From the NCBI GenBank assembly GCA_023150875.1, contig JAKLKC010000025.1, positions 1 to 64,000 of the forward strand: a stretch of 64,000 nucleotides of DNA, written 5' to 3'. Positions 15,401-24,333 of this stretch are shown piece by piece. Source of the DNA: Myxococcota bacterium. GTDB taxonomy: Bacteria; Myxococcota_A; UBA796; UBA9615; JAKLKC01. A program made the position numbers and the translations under genes. Position 1 is the stretch's first letter. Each line of letters starts with the position of its first letter. The notes below the pieces were generated by a model, which was given only the letters and a program-made list of their open reading frames with translations, did no database searches and had not been told where the DNA came from.

Positions 15401-17197
15401 TCAGGCGCGGCGGCGGGTGACGGCGAGGGCGAGGAGTCCGGCGAGGCCAGCGAGGCCCGCGGAGGGATCCCCCGCGGCCCCCGCGGCGGCGCAGCCCGCG
15501 CAGGCGACCGCGCGGCTGTCGCCGAGCCGATCGTCGTCATCGTCGTCGTCGTCCCCGCCGTCGTCGTCGTCGCCGGCCGCGTCGTCGTCCCCGGCCGCGT
15601 CGTCGTCCCCCGAGCCACCCCCGGCGTCCTCGACGAAGTCCGCCGAGAAGGACCAGCCCGCGGTCCCCGATCCGTCCATGGGGCTGACCCCGATGTAGAC
15701 GTCGTCGACGTCGCCTCCGAAGCCCTGGACGACGTGCTCGGCGACGCCGTCGTCGGCGACGTACGAGAAGGTCTCCACCGGCCGGGCCAGGCCTCCGCCC
15801 ACCTCCGCGACGCCCAGGACCCAGGGCGTGGAGTCCTGATCGCCGGAGATCTCCACGGTGAGGGTGCCTTCCGCGTCGAGGTTCTCGGAGCTGAAGTGGA
15901 CGTAGTTCGACCCGTAGATCTCGGGGGCCCCGCTGCCGCTGTAGCTTTCCTCGTTGGGGTAGTTCTTGACGTGCTTGCGGAAGAGGTCGATGTCGTAGTG
16001 GTCCACCATGTACTCGTAGACCTGGAGCCAGTAGTCGCCGTCGTCGAAGTCGAAGCCGGCCATCTTGCCGTGGAAGCCCGCCCATGACTTCTGCCAGGAC
16101 GTGTCCCACTCGCTCAGCACCCGCTTGAACGTGTCCACCGCCGTGCTGTCGGCCTCGCTCCACATCTCCTCGACGATGCTGGGATCCCCCTCGCCGACCC
16201 ACTCGCTGAGGTAGCGGGGGAAGACGAAGTGGGCGTACTCGATGCCGGTGCCCTCGTCCAGGAGCGAGGAGTCGGGATCCTGGAAGTACAGGGTGAGGAA
16301 GTCGACGTAGGTCTCGTTGGCGGGGTGGACGATGTCCTCGGACCAAGTCGCCGTCGACTCCCAGAACCAGCCGTCGTTGTAGTGGGTGCTGTAGCCGTAG
16401 GCGAACTGGGAGGCGTGGTTGAACTCGTGGGCGGCGGTGTCCTGGGTGTAGGGCTCCCAGTAGCTGGTGGGGAAGATCTCGGTGTTGTAGACCACGAAGG
16501 CCACGTAGCCGGAGCCCCCGCAGTCCCCGATGGTGGTGAAGGCCCCCACCCCCGACATGGAGCTGGGGAAGTCGGCGAGCATCACCTGGAGGTAGCGGGA
16601 GGAGCTGGCGGCGGGGGCCTTGAAGCCCATGGCGCCGTCGATCTCCACGTCCCAGGAGTGCTCCAGGGCGTCGATGAGCTCCTGGGCCTTCGCGTCGGTC
16701 ACCTGGGAGTTCGAGGTGGACCAGAAGACGTGGAAGTGCTCGGAGTAGAGGTCCTTGTTGTAGCTGTGGTTGGGGAAGCCGTAGGAGTCGAAGCTGTCGG
16801 CGAGGCTCTGGGAGGACCAGCAGTCGTTGAGGGCGGCCTGGGCGCCGTGGACCTCGGGGTTGACGGGGAGGTCGGGCCCCCGGACGAGGAAGTCCCGGAG
16901 GTCCCCCTCGGGGAGCGCGCCGGCGTTCTTCCGCAGGTCGTTGAGGAGGGGGGTGCCGCAGGCGCGGCGGGCGTCCGGGTCCACCTCGCCCCGGTTGACG
17001 TATCGGGGATCGGCCACGTCGGGCTCGAAGAGGGAGGCGGCGAGCTCGCGCCAGTAGGTCGCCTCGTCGATGGCCCCGGTGCGGAGATCGGTGCGTAGGG
17101 TGTCGAACCCGTCGCCCCACTTCTCCTGGGCCCCGACGGTGGCGGGGAGCGCGAAGAGGATCGCGCCGATGATGGCGGCATCGCGGGCGAGGGGCAT
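15401..17197 (-). CDS. Secreted zinc metalloprotease with Asp-rich stalk and MYXO-CTERM-like tail
   Basis: A 598-aa exported protein (signal peptide 1-23). HEFNH at 257-261 is an HExxH zinc site; WFWESTATW at 277-285 supplies a plausible third ligand (Glu280), as in gluzincins. The layout resembles the MXAN_6640-like putative metalloproteases of myxobacteria. The C-terminus has an Asp/Gly/Ala stalk (about 530-556), then CAGC (566-569), a hydrophobic segment (580-594) and RRR, the MYXO-CTERM pattern used for surface sorting in Myxococcota. It probably cleaves extracellular proteins while anchored to the cell surface. It is divergent from tonB with a 294-nt promoter region between them. Confidence 0.8.
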   Translation of the reverse strand: MPLARDAAIIGAILFALPATVGAQEKWGDGFDTLRTDLRTGAIDEATYWRELAASLFEPDVADPRYVNRGEVDPDARRACGTPLLNDLRKNAGALPEGDLRDFLVRGPDLPVNPEVHGAQAALNDCWSSQSLADSFDSYGFPNHSYNKDLYSEHFHVFWSTSNSQVTDAKAQELIDALEHSWDVEIDGAMGFKAPAASSSRYLQVMLADFPSSMSGVGAFTTIGDCGGSGYVAFVVYNTEIFPTSYWEPYTQDTAAHEFNHASQFAYGYSTHYNDGWFWESTATWSEDIVHPANETYVDFLTLYFQDPDSSLLDEGTGIEYAHFVFPRYLSEWVGEGDPSIVEEMWSEADSTAVDTFKRVLSEWDTSWQKSWAGFHGKMAGFDFDDGDYWLQVYEYMVDHYDIDLFRKHVKNYPNEESYSGSGAPEIYGSNYVHFSSENLDAEGTLTVEISGDQDSTPWVLGVAEVGGGLARPVETFSYVADDGVAEHVVQGFGGDVDDVYIGVSPMDGSGTAGWSFSADFVEDAGGGSGDDDAAGDDDAAGDDDDGGDDDDDDDDRLGDSRAVACAGCAAAGAAGDPSAGLAGLAGLLALAVTRRRA

Positions 17198-17267
17198 GTG
17201 GTTCCCTTGGGGGGTCCGGCGTGGCGCCTCCCACCGTCGGCCGGGCCCGACCGGCAGGAGCCAAGGT

Positions 17268-17276
17268 TAAATAGCA
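17268..17276 (-). promoter_or_regulatory. Possible extended -10 promoter for the metalloprotease gene
   Basis: On the minus strand TGCTATTTA (extended -10, TG-n-TATTTA) occurs in an AT-rich island (GGTTAAATAGC on the plus strand), about 70 nt before ATG 17197. TTGACT lies 32 nt upstream, too far for a standard -35, so recognition through the extended -10 is inferred. Confidence 0.35.
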
Positions 17277-17391
17277 TCGCCCCGCGGCCGGGGCGAGCGC
17301 GGGGAAGTCAAGATACCGTCAACGCCCCCCCCCGGGACGGCGTCTGGCACTCGTCCTGCCCGGGATCCGCGTCCCGACGCGAGGTTGCGGC

Positions 17392-17421
17392 TTTACATCC
17401 GCGCCGGAGCCCGATTATCCT
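17392..17421 (+). promoter_or_regulatory. Sigma-70-like promoter for the tonB-exb operon
   Basis: TTTACA (17392-17397), an 18-nt spacer and TATCCT (17416-17421) on the plus strand, about 70 nt before the TTG start of tonB. The spacing and the -10 TATCCT are the same as in the candidate promoter at 33689-33718. Confidence 0.55.
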
Positions 17422-17491
17422 CCGGCCCCCTTCGGCCCGCATCCCGGGCACACGATCCGCGGGGTCCCTCCCCCGACCGCGAGGTCGCTCC

Positions 17492-18220
17492 TTGTTCGAA
17501 GCCACCCAACAGACCGTCGAAGGACGCCGCCGGAGCCCCGCGGGCCTGGCGTTGTCGGTCGTCGTCCACGGGATCCTCATCGCCCTGGTCGTGGTCTTCG
17601 GGGCCCGGCAGGTCGCCAAGGAGGTCGAGAAGATCGTCGACGTCAAGTTCTACGCCCCGCCGCCCCCGCCCCCACCGCCCCCGCCGCCGGCCTCGTCGAG
17701 CCGCTCCTCGAAGCCGAAGGTGGACAAGGTCGTGCTCCAGTCCACCGAGATCGTGCAGCCGACCGAGGTGAAGCCCGTGGACGAGACGCCGGTGGAGGAC
17801 GACGGGCCCGAGGAGGAGGTCGACAACGGCGTCGAGGGGGGCGTCGAGGGGGGGGATCCCAACTTCGGCGTGCTGGGGGGAGTCCTCGGCGGGACCCCGG
17901 GGGGCGTCATAGGCGGGGTGATCGGCGGCACCGGCACCACGATCACCGACGTGGCCGAAGGCGACGTCCGGTGCGACGGGGGAAGGGACGCCGAGTACCC
18001 TCCGCTGGCGAAGAAGTCGGGGATCACCGGCTCGGTGCTGGTGGTGATGATCATCGGCCTCGACGGCCGCGTGGAGAGCGCGAAGGTCGAGAGCGGCCCC
18101 TCCCTGTTCCACCAGTCGGCGCTGCAGGCGGCCAAGAGGACGGTGTGCGAGCCCTACCGCTCGGGCAGCGTCGTCGCGAAGGTGCGCTTCAAGCGCCGGT
18201 ACAACTTCTCTTTGCAGTAG
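17492..18220 (+). CDS. tonB: TonB-like energy transducer
   Basis: A 242-aa protein from TTG 17492, preceded by GAGG. The N-terminal transmembrane helix (about 17-37) keeps the S-x3-H motif (Ser22, His26) needed for coupling to ExbB-ExbD. A run of 11 prolines (56-66), an acidic stretch and a Gly-rich region with VLGG/VIGG repeats span the periplasm. The C-terminal TonB domain (about 160-242) includes YPPLAKKSGITGSVLVVMI. It transmits proton-motive force to outer-membrane receptors. It is first in a four-gene operon with exbB and two exbD genes. No TonB-dependent receptor gene is in the window. Confidence 0.9.
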   Translation: MFEATQQTVEGRRRSPAGLALSVVVHGILIALVVVFGARQVAKEVEKIVDVKFYAPPPPPPPPPPPASSSRSSKPKVDKVVLQSTEIVQPTEVKPVDETPVEDDGPEEEVDNGVEGGVEGGDPNFGVLGGVLGGTPGGVIGGVIGGTGTTITDVAEGDVRCDGGRDAEYPPLAKKSGITGSVLVVMIIGLDGRVESAKVESGPSLFHQSALQAAKRTVCEPYRSGSVVAKVRFKRRYNFSLQ

Positions 18221-18268
18221 CTCGTCATCAGGCGGCCGGGCGGCGCGCCCGGCGCGGGAGAACGACTC

Positions 18269-18976
18269 ATGGGTTTCAGCTTCGCCGAGATCTGGCAGCA
18301 CATGGGGGCGCCGGCCATCGCCGTCGCCGTCTGCCTCCTGCTGATGAGCATGGTCTCCCTCGGCATCACCGTGGACCGGATCCTGGCCTACCGCAAGGGA
18401 AAGAGGCAGTCGGTGGAGTTCGCCGCCCGGGTCGGGGCGCTGCTCAAGTCCCACCGGATCCAGGACGCCTCGAAGCTGGCCGACTCCGAGGACTTCAAGC
18501 ACTCCTACCTCGCCCGGATCGTGAAGGCCGCCATCGACGACTTCGTCGAGGTCGCGGCGAAGCACGGCGACGAGGCGACCTACGGCACGGTCAAGTCCGC
18601 CATGGAGCGGGCCGTGTCCCAGGAGACCCTGGCGCTCCGGCGGGGCATGACCATCCTGGCCACCGTCGCGTCCACCGCGCCCTTCGTCGGCCTCTTCGGC
18701 ACGGTGCTGGGCGTCATCAACGCCTTCGCCGGGATCGCCGCCGCCAAGTCCGCGGGCATCGGCGCGGTCGCGGCGGGGATCTCCGAGGCCCTCATCGAGA
18801 CCGCCGCCGGCCTCCTCGTCGCCATCCCCGCGGTGTGGGTCTACAACTACTTCAACGGCAGGGTCGACGGCTTCGGGGTCGAGATGAACAACTCGGTCTC
18901 GGAGATGGTGGACTACTTCGCCAAGAACAAGGCCGAGCTCCTCGAGGCGCACTACAAGGACGCCAAGGCGAGCTGA
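18269..18976 (+). CDS. exbB: ExbB/TolQ/MotA-family proton channel protein
   Basis: Encodes 235 aa with three transmembrane helices: N-terminal (about 15-35), then two in the second half after a cytoplasmic loop. The conserved block TVASTAPFVGLFGTVLGVIN (about 131-150) and the following helix with GISEALIETAAGLLVAIPAV are diagnostic for ExbB/TolQ. It forms the pentameric stator with ExbD and TonB. Start ATG 18269 is 48 nt after tonB, with a GGGAGA site. Confidence 0.93.
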   Translation: MGFSFAEIWQHMGAPAIAVAVCLLLMSMVSLGITVDRILAYRKGKRQSVEFAARVGALLKSHRIQDASKLADSEDFKHSYLARIVKAAIDDFVEVAAKHGDEATYGTVKSAMERAVSQETLALRRGMTILATVASTAPFVGLFGTVLGVINAFAGIAAAKSAGIGAVAAGISEALIETAAGLLVAIPAVWVYNYFNGRVDGFGVEMNNSVSEMVDYFAKNKAELLEAHYKDAKAS

Positions 18977-19054
18977 CGCCGCCGCCCCGCTCTCCCCACC
19001 GGGGCGCGGCGGGACCACCCAACCACACGCCCCAATCCCGGGACGAGGCGGAAC

Positions 19055-19507
19055 ATGTCCTTCGACACCGGCGGCAGCAAGGGCCCCAAGGGAGACATCA
19101 ACGTCACCCCCCTGGTGGACGTGGTGCTGGTGCTCCTGATCATCTTCATGGTCATCACCCCCATGATGGACGAAGGGGCCCCGGTCGAGCTGCCGAAGCT
19201 CCAGAACACGGCCTCGAAGGAGGACAGCTCCGACGACCTGCTGGTCAGCGTCACCCGCGACGGCCGACTGTGGCTGGACGAGGGGCAGGTGGACGAGGCG
19301 GGCTTCCGGGCCAAGGTGGGCCCCATGCTGGCGGCGGAGCCCAACAAGCCGGTGATGATCCGCGGTGACGTCAACGGGCGCTACGGCGACGTCCGGCGTG
19401 CGATGCAGCTCACCCAGGAGCTGGGCGCCCGCCAGGTGGCCCTGATGGCCGACAAGGACAGCGACGAGATGCCCGCACCGGGCGACAAGAACAAGGAGAG
19501 CCGCTGA
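19055..19507 (+). CDS. exbD: ExbD/TolR-family biopolymer transport protein (first copy)
   Basis: A 150-aa protein with the N-terminal motif DINVTPLVDVVLVLLIIFMV; Asp22 in the single transmembrane helix is the proton-carrying residue of the family. The periplasmic C-terminal domain has the expected strand-helix pattern. It is followed after 3 nt by a second exbD-like gene. Two ExbD subunits per system are usual in Myxococcota. Confidence 0.93.
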   Translation: MSFDTGGSKGPKGDINVTPLVDVVLVLLIIFMVITPMMDEGAPVELPKLQNTASKEDSSDDLLVSVTRDGRLWLDEGQVDEAGFRAKVGPMLAAEPNKPVMIRGDVNGRYGDVRRAMQLTQELGARQVALMADKDSDEMPAPGDKNKESR

Positions 19508-19510
19508 GCC

Positions 19511-19960
19511 ATGGCGTTCGAGGTCGGCAAGGGCGGTGTCCAGAGCGAGATCAACGTCACCCCGCTGGTGGACGTCGTCCTGGTGCTCCTCATCATCTTC
19601 ATGGTGATCACGCCCCTCCTCACCAAGAGCCTGCCCGTCCTGGTGCCCGAGAAGGCCGAGGAGGAGGCCCCCCCGGAGCAGGTCAACCAGCAGCTCGTGG
19701 TCTACGTGAACGAAGACAACAGCATCGACCTGAACGGCACCCCCACCACCATCCCCGAGCTGGTCGAGAAGCTCCCGGGGCTCCTCAAGCGGGTGCCCCA
19801 GAAGGTGGTGTTCTTCGACGCCGACGACGGCGCACCCTACGGGACCTGCGTGAACGTGATGGACGCCGCCCGGGGTGCGGGCGCCGCTACCCTGGGCATC
19901 ATGACCCCCGACCTGCTGGGGGACTCCGGGGCCTCCGCTCCGCCTCCGGCCGTTCCCTAG
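19511..19960 (+). CDS. exbD: ExbD/TolR-family biopolymer transport protein (second copy)
   Basis: Encodes 149 aa, similar to the preceding product in the membrane part (INVTPLVDVVLVLLIIFMVI, with Asp21 as proton carrier) but different in the periplasmic domain. The gene starts 3 nt after the first exbD, so both are probably translated together and may form a heterodimer in the TonB complex. It is the last gene of the operon; 150 nt follow before the next start. Confidence 0.92.
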   Translation: MAFEVGKGGVQSEINVTPLVDVVLVLLIIFMVITPLLTKSLPVLVPEKAEEEAPPEQVNQQLVVYVNEDNSIDLNGTPTTIPELVEKLPGLLKRVPQKVVFFDADDGAPYGTCVNVMDAARGAGAATLGIMTPDLLGDSGASAPPPAVP

Positions 19961-20112
19961 CCGTTCCGACGCCGCGCCCGACGGAATTCGACCGAGTTGT
20001 CCGGTGATCGACGTCTTCCCTTGACGGGTCCGTCGGCGGGGGTCAATGTGAGGGGGACGTCGGGGCGGGGCCTGCCGGCCGTTCCCTCCCCCACGGCCCG
20101 CCCGGTGCTCGA

Positions 20113-21495
20113 TTGCCCCGCCTCCCCCTCGCCGCCGCGCTCCTCGCGCTGACGCCGCTCCTCCTCGGCGCCACCTCCCCCCGTCCGGTGAGGCCGGGCC
20201 CGGGGGACTGCTTCCTGGGGCTGAGTGACCCCCGTTTCACCGAGTGGCGCCAGGCCACCGAGGACGCCTGCCGGGTCGGTCTGGCGCGGGCGGAGGCCCG
20301 GCTGGGCCTCTCCGCTCCCGGCGCCCGGATCCGGTGCGTGGTCACCACCCGGGAGGCCCGCCGCCTCCCCCACGACGACTGGCGCTACGCCACCACCACC
20401 ACCCTCCCGGACGGGTCCGTCGAGACCTTCTTCGCGGCCGAGGCGCTGGCGTCGGGGGCGCTGCGCCTCCCCCAGACCGCCGTGCACGAGATGACCCACG
20501 CGCTCCTCCGGGCCGCCATGGGCGAGACCTACGTCGCCGTCGATCCCTGGTTCCGCGAGGGCCTTGCGGTGTGGGCGGCGGGCCAGGGGCAGGAGCGCCT
20601 GGACAACGCCGTCGCCCGCGCCGTCGCCACGAATCGCGGGGCCACCCCCACTCTGGCGATGTTGCTGGACGGCCTTCCGTCGGTCCCCGGGGAGGCCCAC
20701 GGAGCCGACGACTACGCCGAGGACTTCCTGGCCTTCGAGTGGCTGGAGGAGAGGGCGGGGGAGACCGCGGTGGGCGCCGTGGCCCGCCGGGTGGCGGCGG
20801 GGGTGGCTCCCCTGGCGGCGTTCTCCGAGGAGGCGGGCCTGGACGAGGGGGAGGTGCTGGGTGCCGTGGACGGGCACGCCCGGCGGCGCGTCTCCCGCGC
20901 CATCCGGAGCGCCCACGCGGCGGCGCTGCGGAGCTGCGGGCGCAAGCTGGACCGGGGCCGGAGCGCCGACGCCGCCGCCTGCTTCGACCGGTTCGTGGCC
21001 CGCCACCCCGGCTCCGCGGTGAGCGACGCGGCGCGGATGCTGGGCGCGGTGGCCTGGCAGCGGGCGGACCGGCCGAACCTCGCCCGGGAGGCGCTGGCGC
21101 CGGTGGCGGCCTCGGGCTCCCCCTTCGCGGACGAGGCTCGGGACCGGATCGCCGCCGCCCTGGAGCGGGAGGGCCAGCCCGAGGCGGCCCTCCACGCCGC
21201 GTGCTCCGCGCTCCGGGACGGCTTCACCCGCCACGCTCCCCACCTGTCGTTCGTGGCGGCCCGGGCGCTGATGCGCCTGGACTCACCCGCCGCGGCCGCG
21301 CCCTGGCTGGAGCGCATCGTGTCCCGGTACGCCGCCTCCCGCTATGCCGACGGGGCGGAGAGGCTGCTCGCCGAGGCCCGTCGCCGACTCACCGCCACCG
21401 GGGCCGACGTCGACGCCTCCTCCGCCGCCTCCCCCCACGACGCCGACGGGCGCCCGCCCCTTCCGGAACCGGAGGCTCCACCCCCGGAGCGGTAG
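20113..21495 (+). CDS. Putative secreted gluzincin-type metallopeptidase (peptidase MA-like) with helical repeats
   Basis: A 460-aa exported protein (signal peptide 1-20) from TTG 20113. HEMTH at 125-129 followed by WFREGLAVW (Glu149) matches the peptidase MA-like/DUF1570 arrangement, where HExxH and a downstream Glu bind zinc. The rest (about 235-400) consists of Ala/Arg-rich helical pairs resembling tetratricopeptide or Sel1-like repeats, such as AAACFDRFVARHPGS. A Pro/Glu-rich tail ends the protein. The ribosome site is weak and the start uncertain by a few codons. It follows the exb genes on the same strand but has its own TTGACG (20021) upstream. Confidence 0.7.
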   Translation: MPRLPLAAALLALTPLLLGATSPRPVRPGPGDCFLGLSDPRFTEWRQATEDACRVGLARAEARLGLSAPGARIRCVVTTREARRLPHDDWRYATTTTLPDGSVETFFAAEALASGALRLPQTAVHEMTHALLRAAMGETYVAVDPWFREGLAVWAAGQGQERLDNAVARAVATNRGATPTLAMLLDGLPSVPGEAHGADDYAEDFLAFEWLEERAGETAVGAVARRVAAGVAPLAAFSEEAGLDEGEVLGAVDGHARRRVSRAIRSAHAAALRSCGRKLDRGRSADAAACFDRFVARHPGSAVSDAARMLGAVAWQRADRPNLAREALAPVAASGSPFADEARDRIAAALEREGQPEAALHAACSALRDGFTRHAPHLSFVAARALMRLDSPAAAAPWLERIVSRYAASRYADGAERLLAEARRRLTATGADVDASSAASPHDADGRPPLPEPEAPPPER

Positions 21496-21521
21496 CGCCT
21501 CGGCCCGGCGGAGCGGTGGGC

Positions 21522-21977
21522 TCAGCCCGCCCGGAGCCGGGGATACGTGCGGTCCAGCCGGCGCCGTACCCGCGCCAGGACCCAGGCCCCGCCGAGGCCG
21601 GCGAAGCCGAACCACACCGCCGTCACCAGTCCCTGGAGACCGGCCTGGGGGAGCCCGGCGTCGGTCCAGAGCACGGCCGGGGGAATCGTCACGGTGCCGG
21701 TGAAGAAGGCCGTGGCCACGGGGCCGACGGCGCAGTACAGCAGCCCGCGGCCCAGGCAGTGGCCCGGGGGATCCCCGAGCCGCCACGATCCCAGCGCCAC
21801 CCCCGCCGCCGCCGTCCAGGTCGCCCCGAGGAGCAGCAGCGCGTCGACCCAGCCCGGATCGACGGGGACCGGCCCCACCACCAGGGCGAGGGGGGCGGAC
21901 AGAAGCGCAGGCAGGGCGAGGGGCCAGAGGGGACGGGGAACGACCGGCGGGGTGGGTCCGGGGTCCGGGGGCGCCAC
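21522..21977 (-). CDS. Small four-helix membrane protein, unknown function
   Basis: About 151 aa from GTG 21977, 8 nt after the stop of the upstream gene on the same strand. Four hydrophobic segments are visible: PLALPALLSAPLALVVG, VDALLLLGATWTAAAGVAL, LLYCAVGPVATAFFTG and LVTAVWFGFAGLGGAWVLA. No family is recognised. Tight spacing suggests it is co-transcribed with and may work alongside the SH3-domain membrane protein. Confidence 0.6.
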   Translation of the reverse strand: MAPPDPGPTPPVVPRPLWPLALPALLSAPLALVVGPVPVDPGWVDALLLLGATWTAAAGVALGSWRLGDPPGHCLGRGLLYCAVGPVATAFFTGTVTIPPAVLWTDAGLPQAGLQGLVTAVWFGFAGLGGAWVLARVRRRLDRTYPRLRAG

Positions 21978-21985
21978 GGGCCGGA

Positions 21986-23005
21986 TCAGCCGTCGGCGGG
22001 ATCGCCCATCACCACCTCGCCCACGGCGCCTCCCCCGGCGCCTCCTTCCGGCGCCCCTTCCGTGGCGGGCGCCCCGGGGGCGTTCGGGGGCGTCTTCTCG
22101 TGGGCCCGGGCGCCGACGATCCGCACCCGGGAGTTGGGGACGGCGGCGATGTCCACCATGACCTCGACGTTGTCGATCTCCGCCTTGCCCCGGGGGGGGA
22201 TCGGGTCGGCGACCTGCACGTCGCGGTTGGCCACGGTGCGGCCGTCCTTGTCGAGGAAGGTGATCCGCACCACCACCTGGTCCATCCAGTAGTCGGTGGA
22301 GTTGCTGATGTTGAAGGTGAAGAGGGTCTTGCGCTCGGTGCCACGCTTGGGCGAGTCCTCGGCGATGTCCCAGGTGTGGGCGTTGAGCAGCAGGTACCGC
22401 TCGGGGTTGAAGATGGGATCGAGGCGGGAGTGGGCCTGCTCGGTGAACACGTAGGCGGGGGCGACCTCGCCGACCGTCACCCATCCCCGGTTGCCCGCCT
22501 GGCTCTGCACCCGGTACCACTCGCCGCTCTTGCTCACCAGGGACACCCGGGCGTCCTTGACCAGGGCCTCGACCTGGGGGGCGGTGGCGCTGGGCTGGGC
22601 CCGCAGGGAGGCGGACTGGGTGAGGAGGGCGTCGCGGTCCTGGAGGGCGTTGGGGCCGTCGCCGGTGAGCAGGAGCTGCTCCGGCGAGGGGGGGTTCATG
22701 AAGACCTTCAGCACGACCCCGAACGCCGCGACGATGCCGAGGAAGCACAGGGCGATCACCAGCTTGCGGACGCCGGTGGACGCCGGGGCCGCGGGGGCGT
22801 CGTCCAGGGCGAGGGAGGCCGCGCTCCTCTTCTTGACGAGGCCCGCAAGCTCCTTGACTTCGTAAGCGTACTCCCAGCGGTTCGTCCCCTGGGCCTGGAC
22901 GAGGTCGTCGACGAAGACCTTGCCGCTGGCCGCCCAGAGCTTGAGCTCCGCGACGTCCCGCGCGACGAAGGTCTGGTCGCCCCGGTTGATGCGGTATGAA
23001 GCCAT
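21986..23005 (-). CDS. Membrane protein with GYF_2-like, single TM and bacterial SH3 domains
   Basis: Encodes 339 aa; ATG 23005. Residues 1-60 (YRINRGDQTFVARDVAELK and following) resemble the GYF_2/DUF4339 module. A single transmembrane helix lies at about 88-108. Residues about 135-185 form an SH3_3-like domain (SLRAQPSATAPQVEALVKDA, then GEWYRVQ and GWV). A C-terminal beta domain of the FxLYD type follows, then a Gly/Ala/Pro tail. Such proteins are common in Myxococcota, where SH3 modules bind peptidoglycan or peptides. A promoter-like TTGACC-N18-TACGGT lies upstream. Confidence 0.65.
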   Translation of the reverse strand: MASYRINRGDQTFVARDVAELKLWAASGKVFVDDLVQAQGTNRWEYAYEVKELAGLVKKRSAASLALDDAPAAPASTGVRKLVIALCFLGIVAAFGVVLKVFMNPPSPEQLLLTGDGPNALQDRDALLTQSASLRAQPSATAPQVEALVKDARVSLVSKSGEWYRVQSQAGNRGWVTVGEVAPAYVFTEQAHSRLDPIFNPERYLLLNAHTWDIAEDSPKRGTERKTLFTFNISNSTDYWMDQVVVRITFLDKDGRTVANRDVQVADPIPPRGKAEIDNVEVMVDIAAVPNSRVRIVGARAHEKTPPNAPGAPATEGAPEGGAGGGAVGEVVMGDPADG

Positions 23006-23059
23006 CGCCGAGTCCGTCCGATCGGGCGTTCCGGGAACGCCGGGGCCGAAAAAGGAGGC

Positions 23060-23089
23060 ACCGTACCACCCCGCCGCGGGGGCGGTCAA
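23060..23089 (-). promoter_or_regulatory. Possible promoter for the GYF/SH3 membrane protein gene
   Basis: On the minus strand TTGACC (23084-23089), an 18-nt spacer and TACGGT (23060-23065), about 55 nt before ATG 23005. The -10 match is weak (3 of 6), but the spacing equals that of other candidate promoters here. Confidence 0.4.
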
Positions 23090-23118
23090 GACGGCCTCGC
23101 GACGCGGGCGCACCGCCC

Positions 23119-23147
23119 TTGATCTCGCGGGATCCGGCCCCTAGGAT
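23119..23147 (+). promoter_or_regulatory. Possible promoter for dapC-dapD-dapE
   Basis: TTGATC (23119-23124), a 17-nt spacer and TAGGAT (23142-23147) on the plus strand, 28 nt before ATG 23176. Together with the opposite-strand promoter at 23060-23089 it fills the 170-nt divergent region. Confidence 0.5.
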
Positions 23148-23175
23148 CGCGCACCCTTCCCGCACCCGGCACGCC

Positions 23176-24333
23176 ATGAACCCGGTCCTCTTGCGCCTGA
23201 CGACCTACCCGACGGTGATCCTCGACGAGGCCAAGGACGACCTGCTGCGGCGGGGGCTCCCGGTCTACGACTTCGGGGTGGGGGATCCCCGGGAGCCGAC
23301 GCCCCCCTTCCTGGTGGAGGCGCTCCGGCGCGCGGTCCCCGAGGTGTCCCAGTACCCGACCGTGGTGGGCCACCCCTCCCTGCGCGGGGCCATCGCCTCG
23401 TGGTGTCGCCGCCGCTTCGGCGTCGCTCTGGACCCCGACTCCGAGGTCCTGCCCACCTCGGGCTCGAAGGAGGCGATCTTCCACCTCCCCTTCGCCTTCA
23501 TCGACCCCCGGGGGCCGCGCCGGGGGGTGGTGGTGCCGACCCCGGGCTACCCGGTGTACGAGCGGGGCACCCTGTTCGCGGGGGGCGAGGTGGTGCCCCT
23601 GGTCCTGACCGCCGACCGCGACTTCGTGCCCGGGGCGGACCAGGTGGACGAGGAGACGCTATCCCGCTGCCGGATCCTGTGGGTCTGCAACCCCCACAAC
23701 CCGACGGGGACGGTGGCCACCCTGGGGCAGCTCGAGGCGCTGGTGGACCTCGCCCACCGCCACGACATGCTGCTCTGCGGCGACGAGTGCTACGCGGACA
23801 TGCACTTCGGCGATCCGCCCCCCTCCCTGCTCCAGATCTCCCGGGAGCGGGTGCTGGTCTTCCACTCCCTCTCGAAGCGGTCGGGGATGACCGGCTTCCG
23901 CTCGGGCTTCGTGGCCGGGGACGCCGCCGCGATCTCCGCCCTCAAGAAGTTCCGCCCCAACGCGGGGATCGCCTCCCAGGACTTCGTGCAGGACGCCGCC
24001 GAGGCCGCCTGGAACGACGACGCCCACGTGGTGGAGCGCATGGCGGTCTTCGGAGCCAAGCGTGCGATATTGCTTGAGTTTCTGCGTGCGCGCGGCTTCG
24101 AGGTGCTCGGGTCCCGGGCGACCTTCTACCTGTGGGCCCGCGCCCCGGGGGGCGACGACGTCGCCTACGCCCGCGCCCTCCTGGCGTCGGGGGTGGTGGT
24201 GATGCCGGGCTCGTGGTTCGGCGCCGGCGGCGAGGGCTTCTTCCGCCTCGCCCTGGTGCCCACCGTCGACGAGTGCCGCCGGGCCGTCCTCGCCTGGGGG
24301 GCCCTCATCGACCGGGGAGGATGCCCCTCGTGA
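23176..24333 (+). CDS. dapC: Succinyldiaminopimelate aminotransferase (class I/II aminotransferase)
   Basis: A 385-aa fold-type I PLP aminotransferase. CNPHNPTG (171-178), an Asp-Glu-Cys-Tyr block (203-206) and SLSKRSGMTGFRSG, with Lys234 as PLP lysine and the Arg contacts after it, are all present. The next two genes are dapD and dapE with 4-nt overlaps, so this is assigned as DapC, which converts N-succinyl-2-amino-6-ketopimelate to N-succinyl-L,L-diaminopimelate. By sequence alone it could be another aspartate-family aminotransferase; gene order decides. Confidence 0.88.
   Translation: MNPVLLRLTTYPTVILDEAKDDLLRRGLPVYDFGVGDPREPTPPFLVEALRRAVPEVSQYPTVVGHPSLRGAIASWCRRRFGVALDPDSEVLPTSGSKEAIFHLPFAFIDPRGPRRGVVVPTPGYPVYERGTLFAGGEVVPLVLTADRDFVPGADQVDEETLSRCRILWVCNPHNPTGTVATLGQLEALVDLAHRHDMLLCGDECYADMHFGDPPPSLLQISRERVLVFHSLSKRSGMTGFRSGFVAGDAAAISALKKFRPNAGIASQDFVQDAAEAAWNDDAHVVERMAVFGAKRAILLEFLRARGFEVLGSRATFYLWARAPGGDDVAYARALLASGVVVMPGSWFGAGGEGFFRLALVPTVDECRRAVLAWGALIDRGGCPS

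Noticed and set aside
20021-20049. TTGACG as a promoter for the gluzincin-like gene
   Set aside because: No acceptable -10 at 16-18 nt spacing.
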